Origin: Impatiens glandulifera
Taxonomy: Eukaryota; Streptophyta; Magnoliopsida; Ericales; Balsaminaceae
Length of the DNA: 64,000 nt
Assembly: GCF_907164915.1 (NCBI RefSeq)
Contig: NC_061869.1
Coordinates: forward strand, 186,001 to 250,000
Direction of reading: 5' to 3'
In this document: in pieces, positions 1 to 11,986 of the stretch
How the letters are laid out: each line of letters starts with the position of its first letter
Numbering within the stretch: the stretch's first letter is position 1
The notes under the pieces: generated by a model
What the model saw: the letters and a program-made list of their open reading frames with translations, nothing else
Databases searched by the model: none
What the model was told of the DNA's origin: nothing
Made by a program: the position numbers and the translations under genes

Positions 1-110
1 TAAATTTTGATCAGAAACTTCCCATTCTAATGAAGACAATTAACAATACTAGTACTGGATTGACACTAGGAAAATATTCCACAATGCAGAAGATGGAAAC
101 ATATTCATAC

Positions 111-2917
111 TTTAGATCCATGCACAACCACCCTAAAACTTTGAGACGAGCTTTTGTACAGTTGATCCAACTTTTCTTTCCAAGACGCCGCTTCGTCCTT
201 TGGAGCAGGTTCAGCAAAGACAAGTTTCCCTGAAAATTTTAAACAGAAACTAAGAATGGTTATAAATTCGAATGGGTTATAACAGCAGAATATATCTAAG
301 AATGGGTTATATTTGTACTGAGATAGGTCATGGAAAACCTAATCTTACGTAACTCACCAAGCTTCTTATATATATCTTCACACTTCTCCAAGGACATTTG
401 TTTGATGGCAAGAGCTACAGCAAGCATGCCACCCGTGGATGTGCCACATATGAGGTCAAACATTTCATGTATTTGCTTACCAGTTCCTTTCTCAATTTCT
501 TTCAAAATTTGTACTGTAGCCAGACCTTTCATTCCACCCCCATCCATTGAAAGTATACGCAGTCCTTGTTTAACAACAGGTCTCCCTCGAATGGCACGGC
601 GCAAGATCTCATTTTCCCCTGTTATCAAAAACCTTAGAAAGGCAAAATATTTTGATTATTTAACAACAAAATAGCAGATGCAGACACAAACCAATAATTG
701 CTAAAGCACGAGCAGCAGCTTTACTGACACGTGGCTCAGATGCAACCGTTAACCGTAAAAGAAGTTCTCGGATACTTTCGGAGATCACAAGACTGCGGCG
801 ATTCTCCAAACAAAAGGCTAGATTTCCAACTGAAAGTAAAGAGAGCCGTTGGACCTTCAAAAAAGAAATGGAGAAACATTCTTATATATTAGTCAATATA
901 ACAAGAGGCATGGAAAAAAAATACATATAAGTAGTTCTGTGGACCTGCCTCATAATTTTTGTGGGCACATAATAATTTCAATGCCTTGATTAAATCCTTG
1001 GATAACATCTTCTGAGACACAACATCAGATGCAAAAGCCAGGTTAACAACAACTTGCAATACGGAAATTAGTTCTTCAGGTCCCACATTTTTCAGTGCTC
1101 TTTCAATTGGTTTCATGATGTCACATTTCATCAACTGCATAGCCAGAGAAACATCGGTTGCAAGAGATGAAAGAGCAGAGCATGCTTGTTCTACCTGAGT
1201 AAGAATGGGTGGGGGAGAAATGGATTAGGAAATTAGAAACAAGGAGTGAAGAAGGGAGTGATAGACAGAGAGTAGTTGATTAAGGAAAAGTTGTAGGCTC
1301 ACCACATGACGGTTATCACTACTAATCATGCTTATGAGCTGTCTTACAGCATTTTCATCTTTACCAACAAAAGCACGATTTGCTTCATCTTGGATTATCT
1401 TTGCCAATGCAGATGCTAGCAATGGGTGATGACAAGAAGAAAACCGAAATATAAGCGAGAAGAATGCACTCAGTTTGTGCCGGGTTGTGCCAAAGTATGA
1501 ACTGTTCTCCATCTGCGAACATTACCTAACGAGTCAACAAATGATGGATTCATATTTGAGCAACTGGAAAGGAGTTGCAATAACTATGGAACATTCAATA
1601 CCTCTATCTGCACATTCACTGATCTCAAATTATCATCTGCTACAATTTTGATGTTGGCAAGGGACAAATGACGAAGTTTGTGTAGCGGCAAAATTTCAGG
1701 TAAGAATTCAAGGGGATTACCAAATAGCCTAAGAACACGTAATTCAGCCATAGCCCTGCAATCAAACAGATGGTAAACATTAGTCACGCGTAATGTGACC
1801 AGAAACAAAAATTAAATAGGTACTTGATCAGCCATCATAAAGCAAAGAAATTTTAAAGTTGTTATGAAGTGACCTGAAATCGAGAAGAGGGCGGACTAGT
1901 TTGTTGTGCTCCAGTGACAATTCCACAAGTCCAACACACTGCCTGAATTCAACTGTTCATGATTCCAACAAATGGCAAGCCAGAAAGGTAACTTACATTG
2001 TTTTGCTACTTTTAGTCAAATAAAGGAAGCTTTTTAATACTGTCAAAATCAATAAGTGATAGATCTAGCATATACCTGGTACAGATACGAGTATATTATA
2101 GTCAACACCGAGAACTTTTAGGTTTTTCATATTACCAACTTCGGATGGCAAACTGGAGAGCCTGTTATTATCAAGGTACAGCTTCTCAAGTTGGGGCAGT
2201 CGAGTTAGTTCCACTGGAAGTACCTGTTGTTACAAACAGATTGTTCCAATCAACACGAAACCAACTAGCAAGAGTTCAATCAAGAGAACATTAAAAGTTC
2301 TCCTTTAAAGATGGAGAGAAGATAATTTCTACAAATGGAATTGAACAATATGAATAGAATCAAAGACAGTGGTCACTCACCGATAAGCCGCAACCACATA
2401 AGCTGAGCACGGTGATGCTCCGCCAATGATCATCATAATCTAGCACGCAATCAACAACTGCGGATGGCGATCCAGAAGGCTCTGGTCTGGTAATTCTCGA
2501 CTTCAACAACCTCGTAAGCACACCCATTCCATCGTGCTGCTGACCCGAATTGCCGCCTTTCGACATGATCAGCGCCTGGAGAGGCTCTCTTCGCTTAACC
2601 ACCTTCATATCAACAGCGACATTGCTCTCATCCTCAATCTCCAGTGGTTTCAACTCTACTACAACCGCGTCCTGGGGCATCGGTAGTGCAACCATCAGCT
2701 GCGATTGCAATCTCAGCGCTACCTGATCCTCGTCATCGCCTGCCGTCCAATCAAGATCAATCCTGAAACCAACTTCTTGATCTATTGATCCTGACGACGA
2801 TCTTGACGATCTAGATGATGATGAAGCACTCTGATCCTCTGCAGTTTCTTCTGTTCCATAGTTCAGAGTAAGATGGAAGATATCTGAAGGCCTCTTCCAA
2901 CCTAATCCCCAAGACAT
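111..2917 (-). CDS. PLA1: Phospholipase A I (patatin-like, LRR + armadillo), 5' part of gene
   Basis: Nine coding exons are visible: 2381-2917, 2076-2223, 1874-1952, 1602-1755, 1303-1512, 949-1194, 692-854, 358-618 and 111-229. All phases agree and give about 639 residues; the rest lies beyond the left edge. The start is MSWGLGWKRPSDIFHLTL, the usual start of plant phospholipase A I. Residues 1-180 are a family-specific N-terminus with a Ser-rich stretch. Leucine-rich repeats follow (about 180-300), then helical armadillo-like repeats (about 310-510), then the patatin lipase domain. The oxyanion loop DGGGMKG is near residue 538 and the nucleophile motif GTSTG near 571-575. The family is a calcium-independent acyl hydrolase acting on membrane lipids. 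The catalytic Asp is off the window. The intron after exon 6 starts with GC instead of GT. The identity is secure; the subcellular site cannot be told. Confidence 0.95.
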
Positions 2918-3833
2918 GTGTAGGGTTTGGGTACAATGGCGATTTGATAAAAGAACAGATCTGAATACTAGGTAGATGCAAGTCCCATGTCAGATGAAGA
3001 GTTTAGACGGTTTCTTTCTTTGGAGACACATAATTAGCTAAAGAGTTACTGATACATTTTTGTTAGACTTGCCGCCGAATTTACTCCGGGAGAGATATAG
3101 AGAGAGAGAGAGAGAGTTAAAAGACGACTAAGAAAACGAAGACGGCAAAAGTAATAAAAATAATAATAATAGTATCAAAAATCACAATTAGTTTATAAAA
3201 TAATTTGAATCATATCAAAAAAAAATCTTATATTTACAACTAAATAAAATAAAATTTCACTATATATATAATTTATTATTAAAAATTAATTATATACAAA
3301 ACCAAAATACATAAATTTTAATTTAATTATAATAATACTTTAATTGAATCTCGACCTTACACAGTTAATAATTTTGAGTATGTAAAAAAAATAATTAGTC
3401 AATATTTAAATAAATGATATAAGTTTGATTATGGCATATGCTACACATTTACAAGTATGATGTTCATTATTTGTAAAAGTTGAGGAGCTAAATGTTCTTT
3501 CTTTTTCTATGTTTCTGGGAACTTTAGATGACTTTCACTCATTCATATATATATATATATATATGATTCAAGATTATTGTGTTTCTCTAAATATACTTTG
3601 AGATGCATATGTCTGTAAAATACAAAGAGAGTTAGTGATGAGCAGGCAATTAAAATCAGTTTATTGGATCACCAATTCTTCAATGAGCTAAGCCAGTTAC
3701 AGATACAGTTTACTTCTTCACAGTTGATTTGAGAGTAATGAGATCTCACACAAATCACTCACAAGAGAGATTATTTCGCACTATTAGCACATAAAAGATT
3801 GAAACTAAAAAAGAACATTTGTTCCTAAAACAC
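2918..3833. other. Intergenic: PLA I 5' region and MAPDA 3' flank
   Basis: No coding sequence seen. It holds the upstream region of PLA I, with a CT/GA microsatellite at about 3098-3116 probably in the 5' leader, AT-rich spacer, and an (AT)n run at 3547-3564. The right end would carry the MAPDA 3' untranslated region. Confidence 0.6.
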
Positions 3834-6209
3834 TTATTCCTCCTCCTTTCTCATCAGATCATCTCTTCTGGCGGTCCTAGCTGCAGAATCAAATATCTGG
3901 CGTAGCTCTTCCTTCACCTCTTCATCGGCAAATGTAAATTCGATAGCTTTCTCTGCCAATTGCAACATTTTCTGCTTTCCGAGCCCTTGTCATTCCACAT
4001 TTAAAACATCCATCAATGCTTACCACCACCCCATACACTTTGAGTAATTTCATAAACACAAGGAGTATAAAAATAAAAATACACAACACGCACCAAATGT
4101 AGAGGCTGCCAGAATATATTCAGAAGACAATGAGGTAGAAAATACTCCGGCGTCATCGGTACAGAGGATTATAGGATGCTCTGCTTTATACAAATCAACT
4201 GCAACGCCAGAAATATATATATTATTTGAAACAATGTGTATCACGGCCTAAGGAACTTCATACAACCCACACCCCCATCAGAAAATAACTAAGTTAAATG
4301 TTTCTCTTTCTTTTAAGCAGAAGAAGATACTAACCGAAATGATGAACATCTATGGAAGAGATAGTTTCGGTCCGAATGTTGGATGTCAAGCAAATCTCCA
4401 CCTGGATATATATACGAATCACAATAGAAACTACATGAGTGAATTTTTTTCAAAGATGAAACTATCAATAATTAAGTAATGAATGAAAGAGGTGCAATGC
4501 AATATCAACCACATACAGGAATCTTGAGTTCTAACAATTTCTTCCATTCTTCTTCTCCAAAGCAACAAGCATGTCCAATTCTCTCAGGTACAAAGTCTAG
4601 CATTGCCTGGATCTCATCTAAATTAGGTACCTACAAGCACTAGTAGGAAAAATAGACGGTCAAGTGCTAACTTCTACAATAAAAAAAAAAAAAAACCCCA
4701 TGTATTGAGCCAAAAAGGATGAGCCCACCTCACCACAGTGAAGAGTGATACGGAGGCCATTCTTCCGGGCAAAATCTAAGGCGGGTAAAAAAGTGCACCT
4801 GTCATGAGTGCAACGACAAACAAAAATTAGTCATATAATAATCAGAAACAAAAGTGGTTGTTAATTACATAGGGAGAACAACATCAATAATAACGCTTTA
4901 TACCATTCTCCAACAGTAGGGTTTCCTGAAAGATCAATGCCCACTACCCCCATATCTCTCATCTGAAGTGCAAGCTCCACCTTCGGAAAAAAAATAGTGT
5001 GAGAGAGAAATATAAAGCCTTTTATCTTCTGAAGAATCATGAAAAAACTTCACAAGCTATGATCATACAGTTTCCATTGCCGAAGCAGTAGTCTCACGTC
5101 GGTCAATACTAAGTAAGAGTCCAATGTATATCCTCTTTCTTGGAGTTCCACAAACACAACCCGAATTAAAAGGTTTTCCCTTTTTTCCCAAACAGTGAGG
5201 AGCAAGAGCAACTTCTACTGCATTGACAGCCCTTAAGCCCTCTATCACTCCTTCCATGTAGGATGGCTTACTCATCCCTATTGAGGCGTTCTTCTGCAAA
5301 CCGCCATGTACTACATCATTGATACGGTTACATTTAAAGTAATATGCATCATCTATCACAACTTGATTGAAACTAATCCGTGGATGATGTCCAGTTAACA
5401 GATAAAAAGACAAAAATAAAATACAAAATCACCTCCAAGGACGTTAAGCATAAAACGATCCACATTTCAGATGAACTAGTCAGAGCAAGAGTTGACTTAC
5501 AAAAATAACAGATAACAATACATTAAGAATCACACCTTTGGCGTTGTTCTTAATTCCAAATAAACAACATTTTCAGCAGCAAAATCTTCCACAACCTACT
5601 TCATCCCCAACCATCAAACAGAAAATAACAGAAAACATCTGTTATTCAAGGTTCAATTATTATTGCAGAAAAGCACAATGTGGAAGAAAATAAGAGTGAA
5701 GTTCTCCTACTTCTTTGGTTATTCTGGTCAGAATATTATGGTCAGTGGTAACAATGTGGATCAATTCAAACAACTTGAAAACTTCTGTGAGCGTGCGATC
5801 ATCTATAATGGATACAAGAAAACTTAAAGTTATTAGTTGAATAGATTTCATATCGAGCTTCTGGAAACTATAACATAGAAATTGAAGTAATTACAGTGCC
5901 ATGAAGTATAATAAACTAACGAAATACTACCTACCTTTCAAGATAGCGTGCTCAACATCCGCGAAAACGATTGAACCCTTCTCCCCCAAACTTTTAGCCA
6001 ACTCTCTACATAGTAAAATTGGATATCGAGGAGATTCTTAAACTAAATATTATGGAAATCACAGACTTAGCACCAATTTTTCTTTCAGAGAGAGAGAGAG
6101 AGGTGTACAGAAGAGTGGAGTCTCTGATTGAACCGTTAAGGTGGGCATGGAGTTCAATCTTAGGAATAGATACCCACCAATCATCCTTCTCTCCAGTTCT
6201 TCCGGCCAT
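3834..6209 (-). CDS. MAPDA: N6-methyl-AMP deaminase (adenosine deaminase-like, MAPDA)
   Basis: Eleven exons: 6109-6209, 5935-6005, 5711-5802, 5536-5595, 5069-5293, 4904-4980, 4729-4798, 4517-4630, 4335-4401, 4094-4198 and 3834-3985. They sum to 378 codons, so 377 residues. The family hydrolyses N6-methyl-AMP to IMP, clearing modified nucleotides released by RNA turnover in the cytosol. Zinc-site motifs are present in order: HAH in IELHAHLNGS (residues 21-23), HCGE (229-232) and the Asp pair in CTDDAGVF (307-308). I chose the ATG at 6209 because WWVSIPKIELHAHLNG follows it closely, as in relatives; an in-frame ATG at 6311 would add an unconserved leader. All introns checked are GT-AG. The protein ends in an acidic/basic tail, RRDDLMRKEEE. 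No disruption seen. Confidence 0.95.
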
Positions 6210-6692
6210 AGATGGACTTTGTTTTGCCTTTCTATCAATCTTGCAATATTTCCTTTTTTCTGCAGACCTGCAATAGGGCACAAGATTAGAAAGGAAATGC
6301 TCACGCAACACGTACTACTGAGTTGGAAAAAAAACATAACAATTCACTCACAAATTTTATTGATGTTTTATTTCTCACCTACAACTTATCCTAGTTTCTT
6401 CTTAAATTAAGATGTTATAATAATGTTTAAAATGTTATAATAATGTTTAAAATTAATTAACACCACATTAATTCACATCATTAACTATATAACTCACGTT
6501 ATCATAGATACTTTCTATTTCCTCTCTTATATCTCTCTATTTCTTAATTAAAATTTAAAAATTATAAATATATTTTTTCTTTCCTAATTATTTTTTTTAG
6601 ATTAACTATATATATATATATATTATAATATTTTTCATCATTAATTTTATATAAATACATTTTATCTTTTATTATATATTTTTTCTCTCATA

Positions 6693-6750
<58 letters not shown>

Positions 6751-7081
6751 TTCTTTATTAAAATAAATAATTTTTTGGTTAATATAAAAATTAACTGGTA
6801 ATAAATTTTAAATGGGAGGTTCTCACCCTCAGCCCCACTCCCACTCACCTTTCAAAATTACCCATTATCCCTATCACTTTTATATATTTACTTCTTTTAT
6901 TTTATAATATTTTTCTTCATTAATTTTATATAAATACATTTTATTTTTATTATACATTTTTCTCTTATATATATATAATATTTTCTTTATTAGCATAAAT
7001 AATTTTTTTTGTTAATATAAAAGTTAATTAATCGATAATAAATATTAAATATAAAATATATATACATACACAAAATAATAA
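6210..7081. other. AT-rich intergenic with microsatellites
   Basis: Upstream region of MAPDA, then AT-rich spacer without coding signal. A long (AT)n run lies at about 6694-6745, with a shorter one near 6970. Confidence 0.6.
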
Positions 7082-7139
7082 AATTATTTCAACAATCTCA
7101 AGTGGTCTGACTGTTAAAGTGTTCACATTTTATGCTTGA

Positions 7140-8665
7140 GACTGAGGTCACGAGATGGAAGTCGGGTGTTAGGTGGATTATCGAGTGTGAGGTCATAATT
7201 AGTTGTTGGTTTGGCGAACATTTGAAAGTGTGAGGTCATGAGATGGATGTCGGGTGGTGGGTGGTTTGTCAAGTATGAGGTCGAAATTATTGGTTGGGTT
7301 GACGAGCATTTGAAAGTGTGAAGTCACGAGATGAAGGTCGGGTGGTGGGTGGTTTGTCGAGTGTGAGGTCAGAATTAGTTGTTGGTTTGACGAGCATTTG
7401 AAAGTGTGTGAGGTCACGAGATGGAGGTCGGGTGGTGGGTGGTTTGTTGAATAATTGGTAATAAATATTAAATACAAAATATATATATACATACACAAAA
7501 TAATAAAATTATTTGAATAATCTCAAGTGATCTAGCGGTTAAAGTGTTCACATTTTATGCTTGAGACCAGAGTTCGAATCCCAAAACATGTAAATTTAGA
7601 TTTTCAAGAATGCATTATTGACTATAATATATGGTGACGCATCTTTTAAACAAAGGATACGAGGCATCTGAAAGTGTGAGGTCAAATTTAGTGGTTGGTT
7701 TGACAAGCATTTAAAAGTGTGAGGTCACGAGATGGAGATCAGGTGGTGGGTGGTTTGTCAAGTGTGAGGTCAGAATTATTGGTTGATTTGACGAGCATTT
7801 GAAAGTGTGAGGTCACGAAATTTAGGTCGGGTGATGGGTGGTTTATCAAGTGTGAGGTCATAATTAGTTATTGGTTTAACGAGCATTTGAAAGTATGAGG
7901 TCACGAGATGGAAGTCGAGTGGTGGGTGGTTTGTCGAGTGTGAGGTTGAAATTAATGGTTGGTTTGACGAGTATTTGAAAGTGTAAGGTCACGAGATAGA
8001 GGTCAGGTGGTGGGTGGTTTGTCGAGTGTGAGGTCAGAATTAGTTGTTGGTTTGGCGAACATTTAAAAGTGTGAGGTCATGAGATGGAGGTCGGGTGGTG
8101 GATGATTTGTCGAGTGTGATGTCACGAGATGGAGATCGGGTGGTAAGTGGTTTGTCAAGTGTGAGGTCGGAATTAGTTGTTGGTTTGACAAACATTTAAA
8201 AGTGTGAGGTCACGAGATAGAGGTCGGGTGGTGGGTGGTTTGTCGAGTGTGAGGTCAGAATTAATTGTTGGTTTGGCGAACATTTAAAAGTGTGAGGTCA
8301 AGAGATGGAGGTCGGGTGGTGGATGATTTGTCGAGTGTGAGGTCACGAGATGGAGGTCGGGTGGTAAGTGGTTTGTCAAGTGTGAGGTCGGAATTAGTTG
8401 TTGGTTTGACAAACATTTAAAAGTGTGAGGTCACGAGATAGAGGTCGGGTGGTGGGTGGTTTGTCGAGTGTGAGGTCGGAATTAGTTGTTGGTTTGGCGA
8501 ACATTTGAAAGTGTGAGGTCACGAGATGAATGTCATGTGGTGGGTGGTTTGTCGAGTGTGAGGTCGGAATTAGTGGTTGGTTTGGGGAACATTTAAAAGT
8601 GTGAGGTCACGAGATGGAGGTTAGGTGGGTGGTTTGTCGAGTGTGAGGTCGAAATTAAGAATGGT
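7140..8665 (+). repeat. Minisatellite block, about 88-bp unit
   Basis: Many imperfect head-to-tail copies of a unit containing GTGAGGTCACGAGATGGAGG and GGTGGGTGGTTTGTCGAGTG, with a typical spacing of about 88 bp. Some copies are shortened. A 200-bp stretch at about 7450-7665 breaks the array and repeats the AT-rich and SINE-like sequence at 7030-7150. This suggests the array grew partly by duplication of a larger segment. Apparent short reading frames in it are by-products of the repeat. Confidence 0.85.
7519..7665 (+). mobile_element. tRNA-derived SINE-like element
   Basis: A box-A-like segment (TCTAGCGGTTAAAGTG, about 7530-7546) is followed 25-30 bp later by a good box B (GAGTTCGAATCCC, about 7570-7582), the spacing of an internal RNA polymerase III promoter. 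A second copy at about 7084-7150 keeps box A but is cut off by the minisatellite before box B. No cloverleaf could be folded, so it is not called a tRNA gene. Confidence 0.5.
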
Positions 8666-8768
8666 GTCATCAATTGAGGTCGACTAAGATTGGTGAATGA
8701 TTCCCCGAGTAGATAAAAAGATATATATATGAAAAAGTGTGAGTCATAAGATGGTGGTCAATTGAGGG

Positions 8769-11625
8769 ATAGTAGAAAAGTGGTATTAAGGTTGTCTTTA
8801 GAGAAAGATTTAACTTTGATTAATGTGTTGTATGTTCCGGAGATTCGGAAAATTTTGTTATCTGTATCTCTTCTGAGTAAACATTGTTTTAGAATTGTGA
8901 TTGAGTCAGATAAAATTATTTTATCCAAATGTGGTATGTTTGTAGGTAGAAGTTATGTTACTGATGGGATTTTTAAGCTCAATGTAATGATAGTTAAGTC
9001 AAGTATGAATGAAAAGAATAATTCTTCTATTTATTTGTCGGAGTCTTCCATTTTATGGCATTGTAGACTATGTCATATTAATTATGATACGATGCATCGA
9101 TTAATAAAATTGAAGAGTATACCTACATTCGAAATAAATAAGAAACACAAGTGTAAAATTTGTGTTGAAACAAAATTGACGAGATCATCCTTTCGAAACG
9201 TTGAAAGAAGTAATAAACCGTTTGATTTAATTCATACAGATGTGTGTGATTTAAAAGAAACACCAACACGTGGTGGAGGAAAATAATTCATTACTTTTAT
9301 TGATGATAACACAAAATATTATTATTTGTATATTCTTAAAAGTATAGATGAAGCCATAGAGAAATTCACTCTCTTTAAAAATGAGGTTGAAAACCAACTT
9401 GGTAAAAAGATCAATATGTTAAGAAGTGATAGAGGATGTGAATATGAATCATCTTTTGCCGAGCTATGTGCTCAACATGGTATAATCCATGAGACGACAT
9501 CACCTTATTCTCCTCAGCAAAACGGTAAGACTGAGAGAAAAATAGAACATTAAAAGAAATGATTAATTCACTTCTATTAAGTTTTGATCTACCACAGAAT
9601 ATGTGGGGAGAAACTATTTTGACGGCTAATTACCTTTTAAATAAGGCTCCACGAAAGAAGCTATATAAGAGTTCATATGAGTTGTGGCATGAAAGAAAAT
9701 CATCATATGAATACTTGCGAATGTGGGGGTGTCTAGCTAAGGTAGTCATACCATTACCTAAAAAGGTAAAAGTTTGACAAAAAACTGTTGATTGTAGGTT
9801 TATTGGATATGCACATAACAGTAGTGCTTATCGTTTTCTTGTGTTTAAATCGGACATTCCGGATGTTCATAAGAATACGATAATGGAATCGAGAAATGCA
9901 TTGTTCTTTGAACATGTACTTCCATATAAGTCTAATGAAGAACAACGTTCTCCAAAAAGATTTCTTGAACTAAATGAACAAGAAAATAAGAATGAAGTTA
10001 AGGTTAAACTTAGACGAAGTAAATGAGCTAGAACTGAAAAATCATTTGGTCCATATTTTATTACTTTCATGATGAAAAATGAATCTCAAACGTATACTGA
10101 GGCAATTACCTCGTCTAAAAGGCATCAATGGAAAGAGGCAATTAATAGTGAGATATAATCTATCTTACAAAACCATACATGAGAACTAGTGGATCTGCCT
10201 TTAGGAAATAAACCATTAGGTTGTCGATGAATTTTCAAAAGGAAAATGAAAATTGATGGATTAAATGATAAATATAAGGCAAGACTGGTGGTAAAAGGAT
10301 ATCACCAACGAGAAGGTCTTGATTATTTTGATACATATTCTCTAGTTACGAGAATAACTTATATTCGATTGATTCTTGTGATTGCTTCTTTGCGCAATCT
10401 AAAAGTTAATCAAATGGACGTAAAAACAACTTTCTTAAATGAATACTTGGAAAAATAAATTTACATAGATCAACCTCAAAGGTTTTCTTTTCAAGGGCAA
10501 AAAAATAAAGTTTGTAAATTGGTTAAGTCATTATATGACTTAAAACAAACTCCAAAATAATGGCATGAGAAATTTGATCATACTATGATCTCAAGTGGAT
10601 TTAAGATCAATGAATGTGATAAATGTATTTTTATTAAAGACACAAAAAAATGGTTACGTCATTTTATGTCTTTATGTAGATGACATACTTATCATTGAAA
10701 TTAATGATAAAATGGCTAAATCCACTAAAGATATGTTAAATTCAAAATTTGACATGAAAAATATGGGATTGGCTGATGTGATTCTTGGAATCAGAGTAAT
10801 TAGAACATCGGAAGGAATAGTTCTAAGTCAATCACATTATGTGGATAAAATTTTTGAAAAATTTAACAAGGCGATTATACATTGGCTAAGACTCCGATAG
10901 ATACAAGTCAAATTCTATTTAAAAATTGTTGAGAGAGTGTTTCTCAATTAGAATATTCTAAAATAATTGGGAGTCTAATGTACTTAATGAGTTGTACAAG
11001 ACCAGATATAGCCTATGTAGTGAGCAAACTAAGTAGATACACGAGTAATCCGGGTAATAAACATTGGAAAATCATTATACGATTACTTAGGTATTTGAGA
11101 AATACTCATGATTATGGTCTACACTACACGAGACATCCTACTGTTATCGAAGGATACACTAATTCTAATCGGATTTTAGATATGAAATACTCTAAGTCAA
11201 GAAGTGGATATGTATTTACACTTGGAGGTGCATCTATATCTTGGAAATCTTCTAAACAAACTGTTATTGCTAGATCCACGACGGAATCTGAATTTATATC
11301 TCTTGACAAGTGTGGTGAAAAAGTTGAATGGCTACATCTATTCTTAGAAGATATTCTAATGTGGTATAATCCCGTACTAGTAATTTCTATTCATTGTGAT
11401 AGTCAATCTACGATCGGACGAGCTAAGAGTCATACGTATAATAGTAAGTCTAGACATATATGTCGTAGACATAATACCATTAGACAATTACTCTATATTG
11501 GAATTATCTCAATTGATTACGTAAAATCAAAAGATAATATTACGAATCCGCTAACCAAATGGTTAAATAGAGAGTTGGTATTAAAGTCCTCACAAGGAAT
11601 GGGACTTAAGTCTGCAATAAGTTAA
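8769..11625 (+). pseudogene. Degenerate Copia pol (protease end, integrase, RT, RNase H)
   Basis: Recognisable pieces in order: the protease/GAG-pre-integrase end (LTLINVLYVPEIRK, then LWHCRLCHINYDTMHRL near 9054); the integrase zinc and core region (HTDVCDL near 9235; YSPQQNGKTERK near 9510); reverse transcriptase (KARLVVKGYHQREGLDYFDT near 10277; LYVDDIL near 10675); and RNase H ([18 protein letters not shown] near 10990; [10 protein letters not shown] near 11277). At least nine stops and one frameshift (about 9540) break it. Several stops stand where relatives have Arg CGA, Gln CAA or Trp TGG, as expected from C-to-T decay of methylated DNA. It cannot encode a working polyprotein. Confidence 0.9.
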
Positions 11626-11986
11626 TATGAAGGGAAACCCAACATATGATGACTATAAATCCCAAGAACTAGGTTCAATAGGACAACCTAATTGTACTGA
11701 ACTTGGTAGATAACTATAAGTGAAAAATCCTACGATAAAATAGTATCTCGGAAAAGTATAAGCACATGGGCTTTTAATGATTCTTTGTGAACAAAGAGGC
11801 CACATATGTGAGAGAGAAGTGAAGCCGCTTCGAAAGATTTGCACGACTCAATTCTAGACCCTCTCACTAAACTAGGCGAGTGTTCATGGTCAACGAACAC
11901 AATCATGAGAACTGACACGTGTCAAAAATAATTTTATGTGAAAGTATAATCGTTTACATAAAATGCAGAATAGTTCAAGGACATCG

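Noticed and set aside
6210..6311. In-frame upstream ATG of MAPDA at 6311
   Set aside because: Would add 34 unconserved residues before MAGRTGEKDDWWVSIPK; relatives begin next to WWVSIPK.
7199..7498. Minus-strand frames with repeated NKPPTTRPPSRDLT
   Set aside because: By-product of the 88-bp minisatellite; no homology.
7519..7600. tRNA gene
   Set aside because: Box A and B are tRNA-like, but I cannot draw acceptor or anticodon stems; SINE-like is safer.
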